Source: Rhodococcus xishaensis
Lineage (GTDB): Bacteria; Actinomycetota; Actinomycetes; Mycobacteriales; Mycobacteriaceae
Direction: 5' to 3'
Length of the DNA: 64,000 nucleotides
Assembly: GCF_004011825.1 (NCBI RefSeq)
Contig: NZ_RKLO01000001.1
Coordinates: 271,575 to 335,574, forward strand
Below, piece by piece: positions 26,102 through 34,352 of the stretch. The notes beneath the pieces are model-generated. The model had not been told where the DNA came from, did not search any database, and worked only from the letters and a program-made list of their open reading frames with translations. The first letter of the stretch is position 1; the number at the start of each line of letters is the position of its first letter. The translations under genes and the position numbers were made by a program.

Positions 26102-26743
26102 TCAGTCTTCAGGGGCGTCGAGAGTTGAGTACAGTGCGGCGACGACACCCGGAGCGAGGTTGTCGTACGTGCGCAGTTCCATACCTGCGAACGGGTCGTC
26201 GTTGTCAGTGGGGCGCAGCTGTAGCAACGCGATCGACGGCCCGTCCCGCAACACGGCCGCGATGAGACGGGCGTCTCGGCGCCCTGGATGGGACTGTGCG
26301 GCAGCTCGGGCCGCCTCGTCCGCGGCGTGCCGGTCCGACAGCAGCGGGGCGAGGGCGTCGTCGAGAGCGGCCTCGGCGCTCGGGGGCAGTACAACGATCT
26401 CCTGAACCAGAGCGCAGCCGACTACCTCGGGTGGCCAACTGGTGGTCGCGAGGAACTCGTCGAGAGCGGGGGAGCCGCCCTCGACGTCTTCGGGGAGCGG
26501 CCCCTGTTCGATAGGCGTCAGTTCCGCTCCATCATCGAGCTGATCGAGGAGCGACGGCTCCGCCGCGGCCACGAGTGCGGTCGGAACGATCGCGAACAGC
26601 GAAGGCGGTTGACCCCATCCGCCGGCGTCGACGAAGTCGATCACTTCGTGCACGCACCTGCGGAGGGACTCGCCGGACAGGGGGGCATTCAGGGGGCCGT
26701 CTACGGACTCATCCCCGTAGAAGTCGCCATCACTGTGGATCAC
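26102..26743 (-). CDS. PPA1309-family conserved protein
   Basis: A 213-residue acidic cytoplasmic protein with no membrane segment. Recognisable blocks are RRCVHEVIDFVDAGGWGQPP (about 29-48), LFAIVPTALVAAAEP, TSWPPEVVGCALVQEIVVLP and GRRDARLIAAVLRDGPSIAL. This matches the actinobacterial PPA1309 family, which has no known function. GTG 26743 is chosen because AAGGA lies 7 nt upstream on the minus strand. It converges with the protease gene and diverges from the UPF0182 gene. Confidence 0.75.
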   Translation of the reverse strand: MIHSDGDFYGDESVDGPLNAPLSGESLRRCVHEVIDFVDAGGWGQPPSLFAIVPTALVAAAEPSLLDQLDDGAELTPIEQGPLPEDVEGGSPALDEFLATTSWPPEVVGCALVQEIVVLPPSAEAALDDALAPLLSDRHAADEAARAAAQSHPGRRDARLIAAVLRDGPSIALLQLRPTDNDDPFAGMELRTYDNLAPGVVAALYSTLDAPED

Positions 26744-26906
26744 ATCTTTATCCTTGCACCAGGGGCTCGCGCCGGTGTTCGTCGGTCGGCGCCGCTCCTG
26801 GCCCACACCGTTACGTAGAGTGGGACGAAACGGTCACCCTCGGGTGATGCTGTACAGGGCATAGGCTGCGGCGCGATGGCGTCGCCGGATTGTTGGGAGA
26901 TGGCAA

Positions 26907-29825
26907 GTGGGCATGCGGCCCCCCGCCGGTTTACCTTCGTTGTCGAAACGTACGCGTGCGCTGCTGGTTCTGGCGTTGATCGCTGCGGCGCTGTTGCTGG
27001 TCGGACCTCGGTTCGTCGATATCTACACCGACTGGTTGTGGTTCGGCGAGGTCGGCTTCCGAAGCGTCTTCAGCAAGGTCCTGGTCACCCGAGTGGCCTT
27101 GTTCCTGATCGTCGGACTGGTCGTCGGCGTGATCATTTGGCTGGCGCTCTTGCTGGCCTACCGGTCGCGGCCGATGTTCCTGCCGTCGCCGGGCGACAAC
27201 GATCCGGTCGCGCGCTACCGCACGGCCGTGATGACGCGCCAGAAGCTGTTCGGCATCGGAATTCCGGTCGTATTCGGTATCTTCGCGGGACTCATCGGCC
27301 AGGCCAGCTGGTCGACGGTGCAGTTGTTCTTCAATCGCGACACGTTCGGGATCACCGACCCTCAGTTCGGCAAGGACATCGGCTTCTACGCCTTCCAACT
27401 GCCGTTCTATCAATTCGTTTTGAACTGGCTGTTCGTCGCGGTCGTGATCGCGTTCTTCGCGAGCCTGATCACGCACTACATTTTCGGCGGCTTGCGCCTC
27501 AGCGGTCGCCAGGGCGCACTGACCAAGTCGGCGCGCGTTCAGCTCGCAATCCTCGCGGGAACGTTCGTCCTGCTCAAGGCCGTGTCGTACTGGTTCGACC
27601 GGTACGCGCTGCTTTCCAGTGGCCGCAAGGAACCGACGTTCACCGGAGCCGGATTCACCGACATCAACGCGGTCCTGCCGGCCAAGCTGATCCTGCTGGC
27701 GATCGCCGTCATCTGTGCCATCGCCTTCTTCGCGGCGATCTTCCTCCGCGACCTGCGGATCCCTGCAATGGCGGTGGCTCTGCTGGTGTTCTCCTCGGTC
27801 CTGGTCGGTGCCGTTTGGCCGCTGATCGTCGAGCAGTTCTCGGTCAAGCCGAACGCGGCCGACAAGGAGCGCGCCTACATCGAACGCAACATCGATGCCA
27901 CTCGGCAGGCCTACGGCATCACCGACGAGACCGTCGAGTACAACGACTACTCGGGCCGAACGCAAATGGAGCCCAAGGACGTACCCGCGGATGTCACGAC
28001 CATCGCGAACGCCCGCCTGCTCGACCCGAACGTTCTCTCGCCGACGTTCACGGCGCAGCAGCAGCTCAAGAACTTCTATGCGTTCCCGAAGTCGCTCAAC
28101 ATCGACCGGTACCAGATGGACGGTGAACTGCGTGACCTCGTCGTCGCGGCGCGTGAGCTGTCGCCGTCGAGCCTGCAGGGCAACCAGACGGACTGGATCA
28201 ACAGGCACACGGTGTACACGCACGGCAACGGTTTCGTCGCGGCGTACGCCAACCAAGTGACCGCGGTCACCGGTGACACGCAGAACAACACCGGTGGCTA
28301 CCCGATCTACAGCGTCAGTGACCTCGAGACGCAGCCCGGGGATGAGGCGCTTGCGGTCGAGAATCCCCGCATCTACTTCGGCCCGGTGATCGCGGCGTCG
28401 GACGCCGACTACGCGATCGTGGGTGGCGAGCCGGGCAGTGCGCCGCGCGAGTACGACACCGACGCTCGCAAGTACACCTACACCGGAAGCGGCGGCGTCG
28501 GTATCGGCAACTGGGTCAACCGGTTGGCCTTCGCCGCGAGGTACACCGAGCGCAACATCCTGTTCTCGGGCGCGATCGGTGCGGATTCGAAGATCATCTA
28601 CAACCGTGATCCGGCGGACCGCGTCAACAAGGTCGCTCCGTGGCTGACCACCGACAGCACGGTCTACCCGGCCGTCGTGGACGGTCGGCTGCAGTGGATC
28701 GTCGATGCGTACACCACGCTCGACAACTACCCGTACGCACAGCGGTCGTCGCTCGAAGGCCTGGTGCAGGACAGCACCAACCAGGCGACGGGGCGGATGG
28801 TGCCGCAGAAGGAAGTGTCGTACATCCGCAACTCGGTGAAGGCGACCGTCGACGCATACGACGGCACCGTCACTCTGTACCAGGTGGACGACCAGGATCC
28901 GGTGCTCAAGGCGTGGATGGGCGTGTTCCCGGACACCGTCAAACCGAAGGCCGAAGTTCCGGCCGACCTGCAGGCGCACTTCCGGTACCCGGAGGATCTG
29001 TTCAAGGTTCAGCGTGAGATGCTCGCGAAGTACCACGTGGACGATCCGGGTGAGTTCTTCAGCAACAACGCGTTCTGGTCGGTGCCGAGTGATCCGACGG
29101 TCGACACAGACAAGAACCAGCCGCCGTACTACGTTCTGTCCGGTAATCCCGACACCGCGCAGCCCCAGTTCGTGCTGACCAGTCCGATGGTGGGCTTCCA
29201 GCGAGAGTTGCTCTCGGCATACATCTCGGTGCAGTCGGATCCGGAAAACTACGGCAAGTTCTCGGTGCTGCAGTTGCCGACGACCACCCAGACTCAGGGC
29301 CCACAGCAGGCGCAGTCGGCGATGACCTCGGATCCGCGTGTGGCGAGTGAGCTGTCGCTGCTGAGGCAGTCGAACAGGGTCATCTTCGGCAACCTGCTGA
29401 CCCTGCCGATCGCCGACGGCGGGATCCTGTACGTCGAACCGCTCTACACGCAGCGCAATTCGCCGAACGCGTTCCCGCAGCTGGCACGGGTCTTGGTGAG
29501 TTTCACCGACACCAACGGCATCCGGGTCGGCTATGCGCCGACGTTGGCGGAGGCGCTGGACCAGGTGTTCGGTTCCGGTACAGGCAACGCCGCGGTCGAC
29601 CAGAGTCGTGAGGCAGCGACGGCTCCCACGCCGCAGAACGGCGAGGCGCAGCCGACTCCGCAACCAGCGACCCAGGCTACGGACCGGGCCGCAGCGGTCG
29701 CACAGTTGGACTCGGCTCTGTCGAATCTGCAGAACGCGCAGCAGCGGGGCGATTTCAAGGCCTACGGTGACGCGCTCGACCAGCTACAGGAAGCAGTCCA
29801 GGCGTACCAGAACGCCGGCGGCTAG
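26907..29825 (+). CDS. UPF0182 family membrane protein (Rv3193c-like)
   Basis: A 972-residue protein. The first ~320 residues carry about seven membrane helices with conserved signatures (DWLWFGEVGFRSVF at about 38-51, DPQFGKDIGFYAFQLPFYQF at about 151-170). A large soluble region follows, probably outside the cytoplasm (YPIYSVSDLETQPGDEAL and NYPYAQRSSLEG are typical). The last ~80 residues are low-complexity (Pro/Gln/Ala) ending in a predicted coiled coil. Function is unknown. GTG 26907 follows GGGAGA with 6 nt spacing; a TAGGCT box at 26862-26867 gives a short leader. Confidence 0.9.
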   Translation: MGMRPPAGLPSLSKRTRALLVLALIAAALLLVGPRFVDIYTDWLWFGEVGFRSVFSKVLVTRVALFLIVGLVVGVIIWLALLLAYRSRPMFLPSPGDNDPVARYRTAVMTRQKLFGIGIPVVFGIFAGLIGQASWSTVQLFFNRDTFGITDPQFGKDIGFYAFQLPFYQFVLNWLFVAVVIAFFASLITHYIFGGLRLSGRQGALTKSARVQLAILAGTFVLLKAVSYWFDRYALLSSGRKEPTFTGAGFTDINAVLPAKLILLAIAVICAIAFFAAIFLRDLRIPAMAVALLVFSSVLVGAVWPLIVEQFSVKPNAADKERAYIERNIDATRQAYGITDETVEYNDYSGRTQMEPKDVPADVTTIANARLLDPNVLSPTFTAQQQLKNFYAFPKSLNIDRYQMDGELRDLVVAARELSPSSLQGNQTDWINRHTVYTHGNGFVAAYANQVTAVTGDTQNNTGGYPIYSVSDLETQPGDEALAVENPRIYFGPVIAASDADYAIVGGEPGSAPREYDTDARKYTYTGSGGVGIGNWVNRLAFAARYTERNILFSGAIGADSKIIYNRDPADRVNKVAPWLTTDSTVYPAVVDGRLQWIVDAYTTLDNYPYAQRSSLEGLVQDSTNQATGRMVPQKEVSYIRNSVKATVDAYDGTVTLYQVDDQDPVLKAWMGVFPDTVKPKAEVPADLQAHFRYPEDLFKVQREMLAKYHVDDPGEFFSNNAFWSVPSDPTVDTDKNQPPYYVLSGNPDTAQPQFVLTSPMVGFQRELLSAYISVQSDPENYGKFSVLQLPTTTQTQGPQQAQSAMTSDPRVASELSLLRQSNRVIFGNLLTLPIADGGILYVEPLYTQRNSPNAFPQLARVLVSFTDTNGIRVGYAPTLAEALDQVFGSGTGNAAVDQSREAATAPTPQNGEAQPTPQPATQATDRAAAVAQLDSALSNLQNAQQRGDFKAYGDALDQLQEAVQAYQNAGG

Positions 29826-29841
29826 GCCGATTCGCTACGAA

Positions 29842-29889
29842 AGCTGAAGGGATCCTCCGGTCGCGAACGACCGGAGGATCCCTTCAGCT
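29842..29889. terminator. 22-bp perfect inverted repeat, transcription terminator
   Basis: Both arms (29842-29863 and 29868-29889) match over all 22 bp around the tetraloop CGAA. There is no U tract, as is common for actinobacterial terminators. It lies 17 nt after the UPF0182 stop codon. Confidence 0.85.
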
Positions 29890-29974
29890 GGATACCGACG
29901 AATGAACTGCGTCACCCCGACCTGGGAATCGCGGGTGCGTCGAGTGGAGTCGATCAAGGCCTCCCGCAGGCGAT

Positions 29975-30004
29975 TTGCCTACAGTTCGACCGCTCGTGTA
30001 GCTT
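29975..30004 (+). promoter_or_regulatory. promoter of the initiator tRNA
   Basis: TTGCCT (29975-29980), an 18-bp spacer and TAGCTT (29999-30004) give a start about 5 nt before the tRNA. The tRNA-Ala promoter has the same -10 box and spacer. Confidence 0.6.
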
Positions 30005-30015
30005 GTTTCATGCAT

Positions 30016-30089
30016 CGCGGGGTGGAGCAGTTCGGTAGCTCGCTGGGCTCATAACCCAGAGGTCGCAGGTTCAAATCCTGTCCCCGCTA
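30016..30089 (+). tRNA. initiator tRNA-fMet (CAT)
   Basis: A full cloverleaf of 74 nt. The acceptor 5' arm is CGCGGGG and the 3' arm CCCCGCT, so the first pair is mismatched as in initiators. The anticodon arm CTGGG-CTCATAA-CCCAG has the three G:C pairs that mark tRNA-fMet, with anticodon CAT. The T arm GCAGG-TTCAAAT-CCTGT is regular. CCA is not encoded. Confidence 0.95.
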
Positions 30090-30095
30090 CTAGAG

Positions 30096-30133
30096 AAGGC
30101 CCGGAAGTCCAGATGGATTTCCGGGCCTTTTGC
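30096..30133 (+). terminator. Rho-independent terminator of tRNA-fMet
   Basis: AAGGCCCGGAA (30096-30106) pairs with TTCCGGGCCTT (30119-30129), followed by a T-rich run. It begins 7 nt after the tRNA. Confidence 0.9.
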
Positions 30134-30188
30134 TTTGTAGGCGTCTCAACCCCGGCGTCGGGCACGGCGCGCTGTCCCTCAACCGGAT

Positions 30189-31832
30189 TCACTCAGGCCC
30201 GGCCTCCATCTCGACCAGAGCCCGCCGCAACAACTTGCCGGTCGCATTCCGCGGCAACTCCTCCATGAAGACGACGTCGCGCGGCACCTTGTACCGGGCA
30301 AGGTTCGCCTTCACATGGGCGCGTATCTCGTTCGCATCCGGTGTGGAAGTCGGGGCGGGGACGACGAACGCACACAGGCGGTGCCCGAATTCGTCGTCGG
30401 CAACGCCGATCACCGCGACTTCCCGGACATCAGGGCGTTCGGCAATGAGATTCTCTACCTCTAGCGGATAGACGTTCTCGCCACCGGAGATGATCATGTC
30501 GTCGTCGCGCCCGTCGACGAACAGCAGACCGTCCTTGTCGAAGTGTCCGACGTCGCCGGTGGAGAGCATTCCGTCGATACGTTCCTTGTCGCGGCCATCT
30601 GTGTAGCCCTCGAAGCTGAGGCTACTTCTGGCGAAGATGCGCCCGATGACGTCGGGTTCGGTGATCCGGTTGCCGGCGTCGTCGAACAGCGCGACGTGGC
30701 AGGTGGCTGGCGCCCTCCCCGCGGTGCCGGGGGCGCGTTCGAGATCGTCCGGGGTGGCGACCGTGACGGCGGCGACCTCGGTAGAGCCGTAGAAGTTGTG
30801 CAGCACCTTCCCGAACGCCTGCTGGGTGCGGATGCACAGATCGGGGGACAGGGCCGACCCGGCAGCGAAGATCACCTTCAGGCTGGAGGTGTCGTAGCGC
30901 GAGAGCACCTCCGGTCCGAGGTCGATGATCCGCTGCAGCATTGTCGGGACCAGGACAACGGTGTCGGCCCGGGTGTCGGCGATCCGTCGGACGGTCGTTT
31001 CGGGATCGAAGCGCCGCTGCATCACGATGGTGTTCTCGAGCGACAGACCGAGGCCGAGTTGGGAGATTCCGGTGCCATGGAATGCGGGTGCGACCATCAG
31101 CATGGTCTGTTTGGGGCGCAACGGGATTCGATCGAGGAATTGCGCGGTGACCAAAGGCGACGTGCGCCCGCGCGGAGCGCCCTTCGGGGTTCCGGTGGTT
31201 CCGCTGGTGAGCAGGATGAAGACACCGGGTCGCTCGGGCGCGGGGACCGCGTCGGTGGGGTACGCAGCGATGAGGTCGTCGAGGGTGCGGATCGGTTGCT
31301 CGGCCGGGAAAGTGCGGACGGGTTCGTCCACCCATGCCAGGAACGGAGTGACATCGGAGGGCAGGGCGTCGGCGACGTCGGCGAATTCGCTGTCGAACAC
31401 GAAGTGGCGCACACCTTCCCGCTGGGCCACGTCCGCCAGCTGAGGTCGGGCGAACCCGGTGTTCATCAGCACCAGTCGCACCCCGCCCTTGGCGGCAGCG
31501 AGCATTGTGAGTACCAGGCCGCGATGGTTACGGCACATAGCGCCTACACAGGATCCGGCACCGATGCCTTCGGCCTGCCACGCCCGGACCAGGGCGTTGG
31601 ACTGCTGGTCGAGGTCCCGGTAGCTCAGTTGCCCGCGTTCGTCGATCAGTGCGGTTCGCGTCTGGCCCCGTCCGGCGTGAGCGTGTACGGAACCCGCGAA
31701 CGGTCCGTACTTTTCGACAGCGACGAGTAGGCGAATGCCCTCGTCTATGCGGGGAAGGGGGATCAGGCCCGAGCGTTGCATGACCCGCACCGCGCTGAGC
31801 GTGTCGGTGATGTTCCTCAGAACGTCCTGCAT
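30189..31832 (-). CDS. long-chain acyl-CoA synthetase (FadD family)
   Basis: A 547-residue AMP-forming ligase. FILLTSGTTGTPKGAPRGR (about 205-223) is the P-loop. FYGSTEVAAVTVATP (about 348) is the acyl/adenine motif, LSTGDVGHFDKDGLLFVDGR (about 425-444) carries the ATP-binding Asp and the hinge, and GGENVYPLEVEN (about 453-464) and PRNATGKLLRR (catalytic Lys near 536) follow. It should activate a fatty or aromatic acid with ATP and CoA; N-terminal features resemble FadD2-like enzymes. GGGGAG sits just before the ATG. The gene is alone; a leaderless divergent gene starts 126 bp upstream. Confidence 0.9.
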   Translation of the reverse strand: MQDVLRNITDTLSAVRVMQRSGLIPLPRIDEGIRLLVAVEKYGPFAGSVHAHAGRGQTRTALIDERGQLSYRDLDQQSNALVRAWQAEGIGAGSCVGAMCRNHRGLVLTMLAAAKGGVRLVLMNTGFARPQLADVAQREGVRHFVFDSEFADVADALPSDVTPFLAWVDEPVRTFPAEQPIRTLDDLIAAYPTDAVPAPERPGVFILLTSGTTGTPKGAPRGRTSPLVTAQFLDRIPLRPKQTMLMVAPAFHGTGISQLGLGLSLENTIVMQRRFDPETTVRRIADTRADTVVLVPTMLQRIIDLGPEVLSRYDTSSLKVIFAAGSALSPDLCIRTQQAFGKVLHNFYGSTEVAAVTVATPDDLERAPGTAGRAPATCHVALFDDAGNRITEPDVIGRIFARSSLSFEGYTDGRDKERIDGMLSTGDVGHFDKDGLLFVDGRDDDMIISGGENVYPLEVENLIAERPDVREVAVIGVADDEFGHRLCAFVVPAPTSTPDANEIRAHVKANLARYKVPRDVVFMEELPRNATGKLLRRALVEMEAGPE

Positions 31833-31945
31833 GGTGACTCCCCTCGGTGACGCCGGAGCCTCAGACTAGTAGTGACCTGTATCACATACTGCGAATTGGT
31901 CGATTTCGGCGGGTCGCCGGACGTACTAGGGGTTGTAGTAGGCGC

Positions 31946-31951
31946 TAGTCT
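31946..31951 (+). promoter_or_regulatory. leaderless promoter -10 box for the gene at 31958
   Basis: TAGTCT lies 6 nt before the GTG at 31958, without a ribosome binding site. Confidence 0.6.
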
Positions 31952-31957
31952 TGCCGA

Positions 31958-32494
31958 GTGAATACCGGAGCCGATGCCGTCGCTCGCGCGCGCGGCATGT
32001 TCGTCGGCTCCCTCTCTGGGGCGATCAGTATCGCAGCGCACGGACTGGGCGGCGGGAAGGCCCTACAGAGCCAGGAAGCTCTCGTTCTGCTCCTTGCCGC
32101 CAGCGCGGTCGTCGGCGTCGCTGTCGCCTCTGCTTGCCGCGGGAGCAACAAGCTGCCGGTTCTCGCCGCGCTCCTGGCGTGCGGCCAGGGGGTCGGCCAC
32201 CTCACACTGGTGCTGGCGTCCAATCACGCCCACGGTCTGCACCTCACCCCACAGATGCTCGCGGCACACGCGGCGGCCACAGCGGTCGGCACGGTGCTGG
32301 TGCGCGGCGCCGAGCGCTCATTGCTGAGCGTGATCGGCTCGGTCGTGCGCACCGTCGTAGCGGTACTGTCCAGCCCCCCGGTGCCCGACATCCGACGTTG
32401 GACGCCGACGGTCGTCCGCACTCTCGAACCGACGACGTCTCGCGTCGCTCGTGCTGCGGGCGGTACTCGCGGCCCTCCGGTCCTTTCCTGGTAG
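31958..32494 (+). CDS. hypothetical membrane protein
   Basis: A 178-residue protein with about four hydrophobic helices between residues 13 and 130 (GMFVGSLSGAISIAAHGLGG, then LVLLLAASAVVGVAVASACR), a histidine-containing central segment (VGHLTLVLASNHAHGLHLTP), and an unstructured basic C-terminus. I do not recognise the exact family. Histidine-bearing small membrane proteins of this kind often accompany PepSY or copper-handling genes, and a PepSY gene follows in the same direction after 150 bp. A metal or heme role is only inference. Confidence 0.65.
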   Translation: MNTGADAVARARGMFVGSLSGAISIAAHGLGGGKALQSQEALVLLLAASAVVGVAVASACRGSNKLPVLAALLACGQGVGHLTLVLASNHAHGLHLTPQMLAAHAAATAVGTVLVRGAERSLLSVIGSVVRTVVAVLSSPPVPDIRRWTPTVVRTLEPTTSRVARAAGGTRGPPVLSW

Positions 32495-32644
32495 ACGCCC
32501 GGCAACCCACGCGGATGTCCGGCGTCTGCGGCCGTTTTCACCGCCGACTCCTGCACCACCGTGTGCAGGTGCGCGTCGGCGTGTCCTCTCGCGGCGCGCG
32601 ATTGTCCCGCGCGCCGATCCGAAACTTCAGGAAAGAGCTGTTTC

Positions 32645-34153
32645 ATGCACGCTTCCGAAGGCGTGGGGATCTCCCCTGCGCACATTCTGAACGACCCGAT
32701 AGCCAGCCCCGACACCGAGACTCAGTCCCGGGATTCGTCGCCGCCGGGTGCGCTCCGAAAGCTGGTCTTGCGACTGCACTTCTACGCCGGCATCTTTGTG
32801 GCGCCCTTTCTCGTGATCGCGACCGTCAGCGGGGGCCTGTACGCGATCGCCCCGACCCTCGAGCAGTTCGTCTACCGCGACTACCTGCACGTCGAATCGA
32901 CTGGACCGGCAGCGCCGGTGAGCGAGCAGGTCGCGGCCGCGCAGGCCGAGCGACCCGATCTGACGGTGTCGGCGGTGCGTCCATCGGACGGGTCGGGGCA
33001 GACAACGCGGGTGCTGTTCAGTGATCCGACGCTCGGCGAAGGGGAGCGTCTGGCGGTGTTCGTCGACCCGGTCGCCGCGAAACCGGTCGGCGAACTCGTT
33101 GCCTACGGCAGCAGTGGCGCGCTGCCGATGCGGACGTGGATCTCCCAGCTGCACCGACACCTGCACCTTGGCGAAGCGGGTCGTGTCTACAGCGAACTCG
33201 CGGCATCGTGGCTGTGGGTGATCGCGCTCGGTGGCGTCTACCTATGGGTGAGTCGATTCCGGGCGGCCCGCCCCCGTGGCGCGTCCGCCGCATCGCGGCT
33301 GTCGGCATCCGCCGCACCGCGGCTGTCGGCATCCGCCGCACCGCGGCTGTGGACGCTGGGGGGTGGGACCCGTGGACGCAATCGTGCGCTCGGGTGGCAC
33401 GGCGCAATCGGACTGTGGCTGGTACTGGGGCTGGTGTTCCTGTCGGCGACGGGTTTGACCTGGTCGAAGTACGCGGGAGAGAACGTCTCCAATCTGCGGG
33501 CGTCGCTCGGCTGGACCACGCCATCGCTGTCGAAGGAGCTCACCGGCGACGATGCGGTCCCGGCCGCCGGCGGAACCCAGGTGCTCGACACCAACGTCGG
33601 ACGTGTCGACGACGTCCTCGCGACCGCCGCGACCACTGGCGTTACCGGTCCGGTCGAGGCGTCGATCCCGTCGAACGCCGACACCGCATTCACCGTGACC
33701 CAGATTCGCGAGCCGTTCCAGTTTTCGCCGGACTCGGTGGCGATCGACGGCGCGACCGGGCAGATCACCGACACCTCGCGGTTCGCGGACTGGCCGCTCG
33801 CAGCGAAGCTCACCAGCTGGGGCATAGGCCTGCACATGGGCATCCTGTTCGGTCTCGCCAACCAGATCGCGCTGTTGGCGTTGGCGGTCGCGCTGCTGGT
33901 GGTGATAGTCCTCGGTTACGTCATGTGGTGGCGGCGCCGTCCCACGCGCGGTCCGCGGCGGTGGGGTCGTCCGCCGGCTCGTGGCGCGCTGCGCAGCCTG
34001 CGACCGGTGACGGTCGCTGCGATCGTGATCGGGTCCCTGTTGGTCGGATGGTTCGTGCCGCTGCTGGGACTCACCCTGCTCGGATTCATGGCCGTCGACA
34101 TGATCCTCGGTGTGTTGCAGCGCGGACGAGCTTCGACCGGCGTCAGCAACTGA
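32645..34153 (+). CDS. PepSY-associated transmembrane protein
   Basis: A 502-residue protein with four main membrane helices and two PepSY-type periplasmic segments. KLVLRLHFYAGIFVAPFLVI (about 39-58) is the hallmark first helix, ISQLHRHLHLGEAGRVYSEL (about 165-184) the histidine-rich block, and RALGWHGAIGLWLVLGLVFL (about 248-267) the third helix. Relatives are linked to iron or siderophore reduction and respiratory electron transfer, but this protein's role is not known. A 24-bp tandem repeat in the cytoplasmic loop (about 212-236) encodes repeated SASAAPRL. ATG 32645 follows AGGAAAG. Confidence 0.8.
   Translation: MHASEGVGISPAHILNDPIASPDTETQSRDSSPPGALRKLVLRLHFYAGIFVAPFLVIATVSGGLYAIAPTLEQFVYRDYLHVESTGPAAPVSEQVAAAQAERPDLTVSAVRPSDGSGQTTRVLFSDPTLGEGERLAVFVDPVAAKPVGELVAYGSSGALPMRTWISQLHRHLHLGEAGRVYSELAASWLWVIALGGVYLWVSRFRAARPRGASAASRLSASAAPRLSASAAPRLWTLGGGTRGRNRALGWHGAIGLWLVLGLVFLSATGLTWSKYAGENVSNLRASLGWTTPSLSKELTGDDAVPAAGGTQVLDTNVGRVDDVLATAATTGVTGPVEASIPSNADTAFTVTQIREPFQFSPDSVAIDGATGQITDTSRFADWPLAAKLTSWGIGLHMGILFGLANQIALLALAVALLVVIVLGYVMWWRRRPTRGPRRWGRPPARGALRSLRPVTVAAIVIGSLLVGWFVPLLGLTLLGFMAVDMILGVLQRGRASTGVSN
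33281..33351 (+). repeat. 24-bp tandem repeat inside the PepSY gene
   Basis: Two full identical 24-bp units (33295-33318 and 33319-33342), flanked by partial units on both sides. They encode the octapeptide SASAAPRL in frame, between two membrane helices. Confidence 0.85.
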
Positions 34154-34198
34154 GCGACGACTTGTCGCGGCTAGCGCCGCGCTGAGTTCAGACCTCGA

Positions 34199-34228
34199 GG
34201 GTGCCTGTCGCTTGCGCGGCAGGCACCC
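34199..34228. terminator. terminator hairpin after the PepSY gene
   Basis: GGGTGCCTG (34199-34207) pairs with CAGGCACCC (34220-34228) around a 12-nt loop. Confidence 0.7.
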
Positions 34229-34297
34229 CCTTCTGCGACGCGTGGGCGATTGACACGCGCGAGTGATGCGGAACTGGCGGAAGCCGTCGACGAGGAC

Positions 34298-34333
34298 GTC
34301 CCCGCCATCCTCGCTGGAGTGGATGGCGGGGAC
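34298..34333. terminator. terminator hairpin after fadE23
   Basis: A perfect 13-bp inverted repeat (34298-34310 and 34321-34333) with a 10-nt loop, 19 nt beyond the stop codon of the minus-strand acyl-CoA dehydrogenase. Confidence 0.8.
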
Positions 34334-34352
34334 GAACTCACGATCGCGCAGA

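Noticed and set aside
26876-26911. ATG at 26876, 8 nt after the TAGGCT box, as a leaderless start for UPF0182
   Set aside because: It is in a different frame from UPF0182, which begins at GTG 26907 with a good GGGAGA site.
26931-29663. Very long open frame on the minus strand opposite UPF0182 (about 910 codons)
   Set aside because: It is a GC-driven shadow of the real + strand gene: composition is Arg/Val/His-rich without domains, and no start signal is visible.
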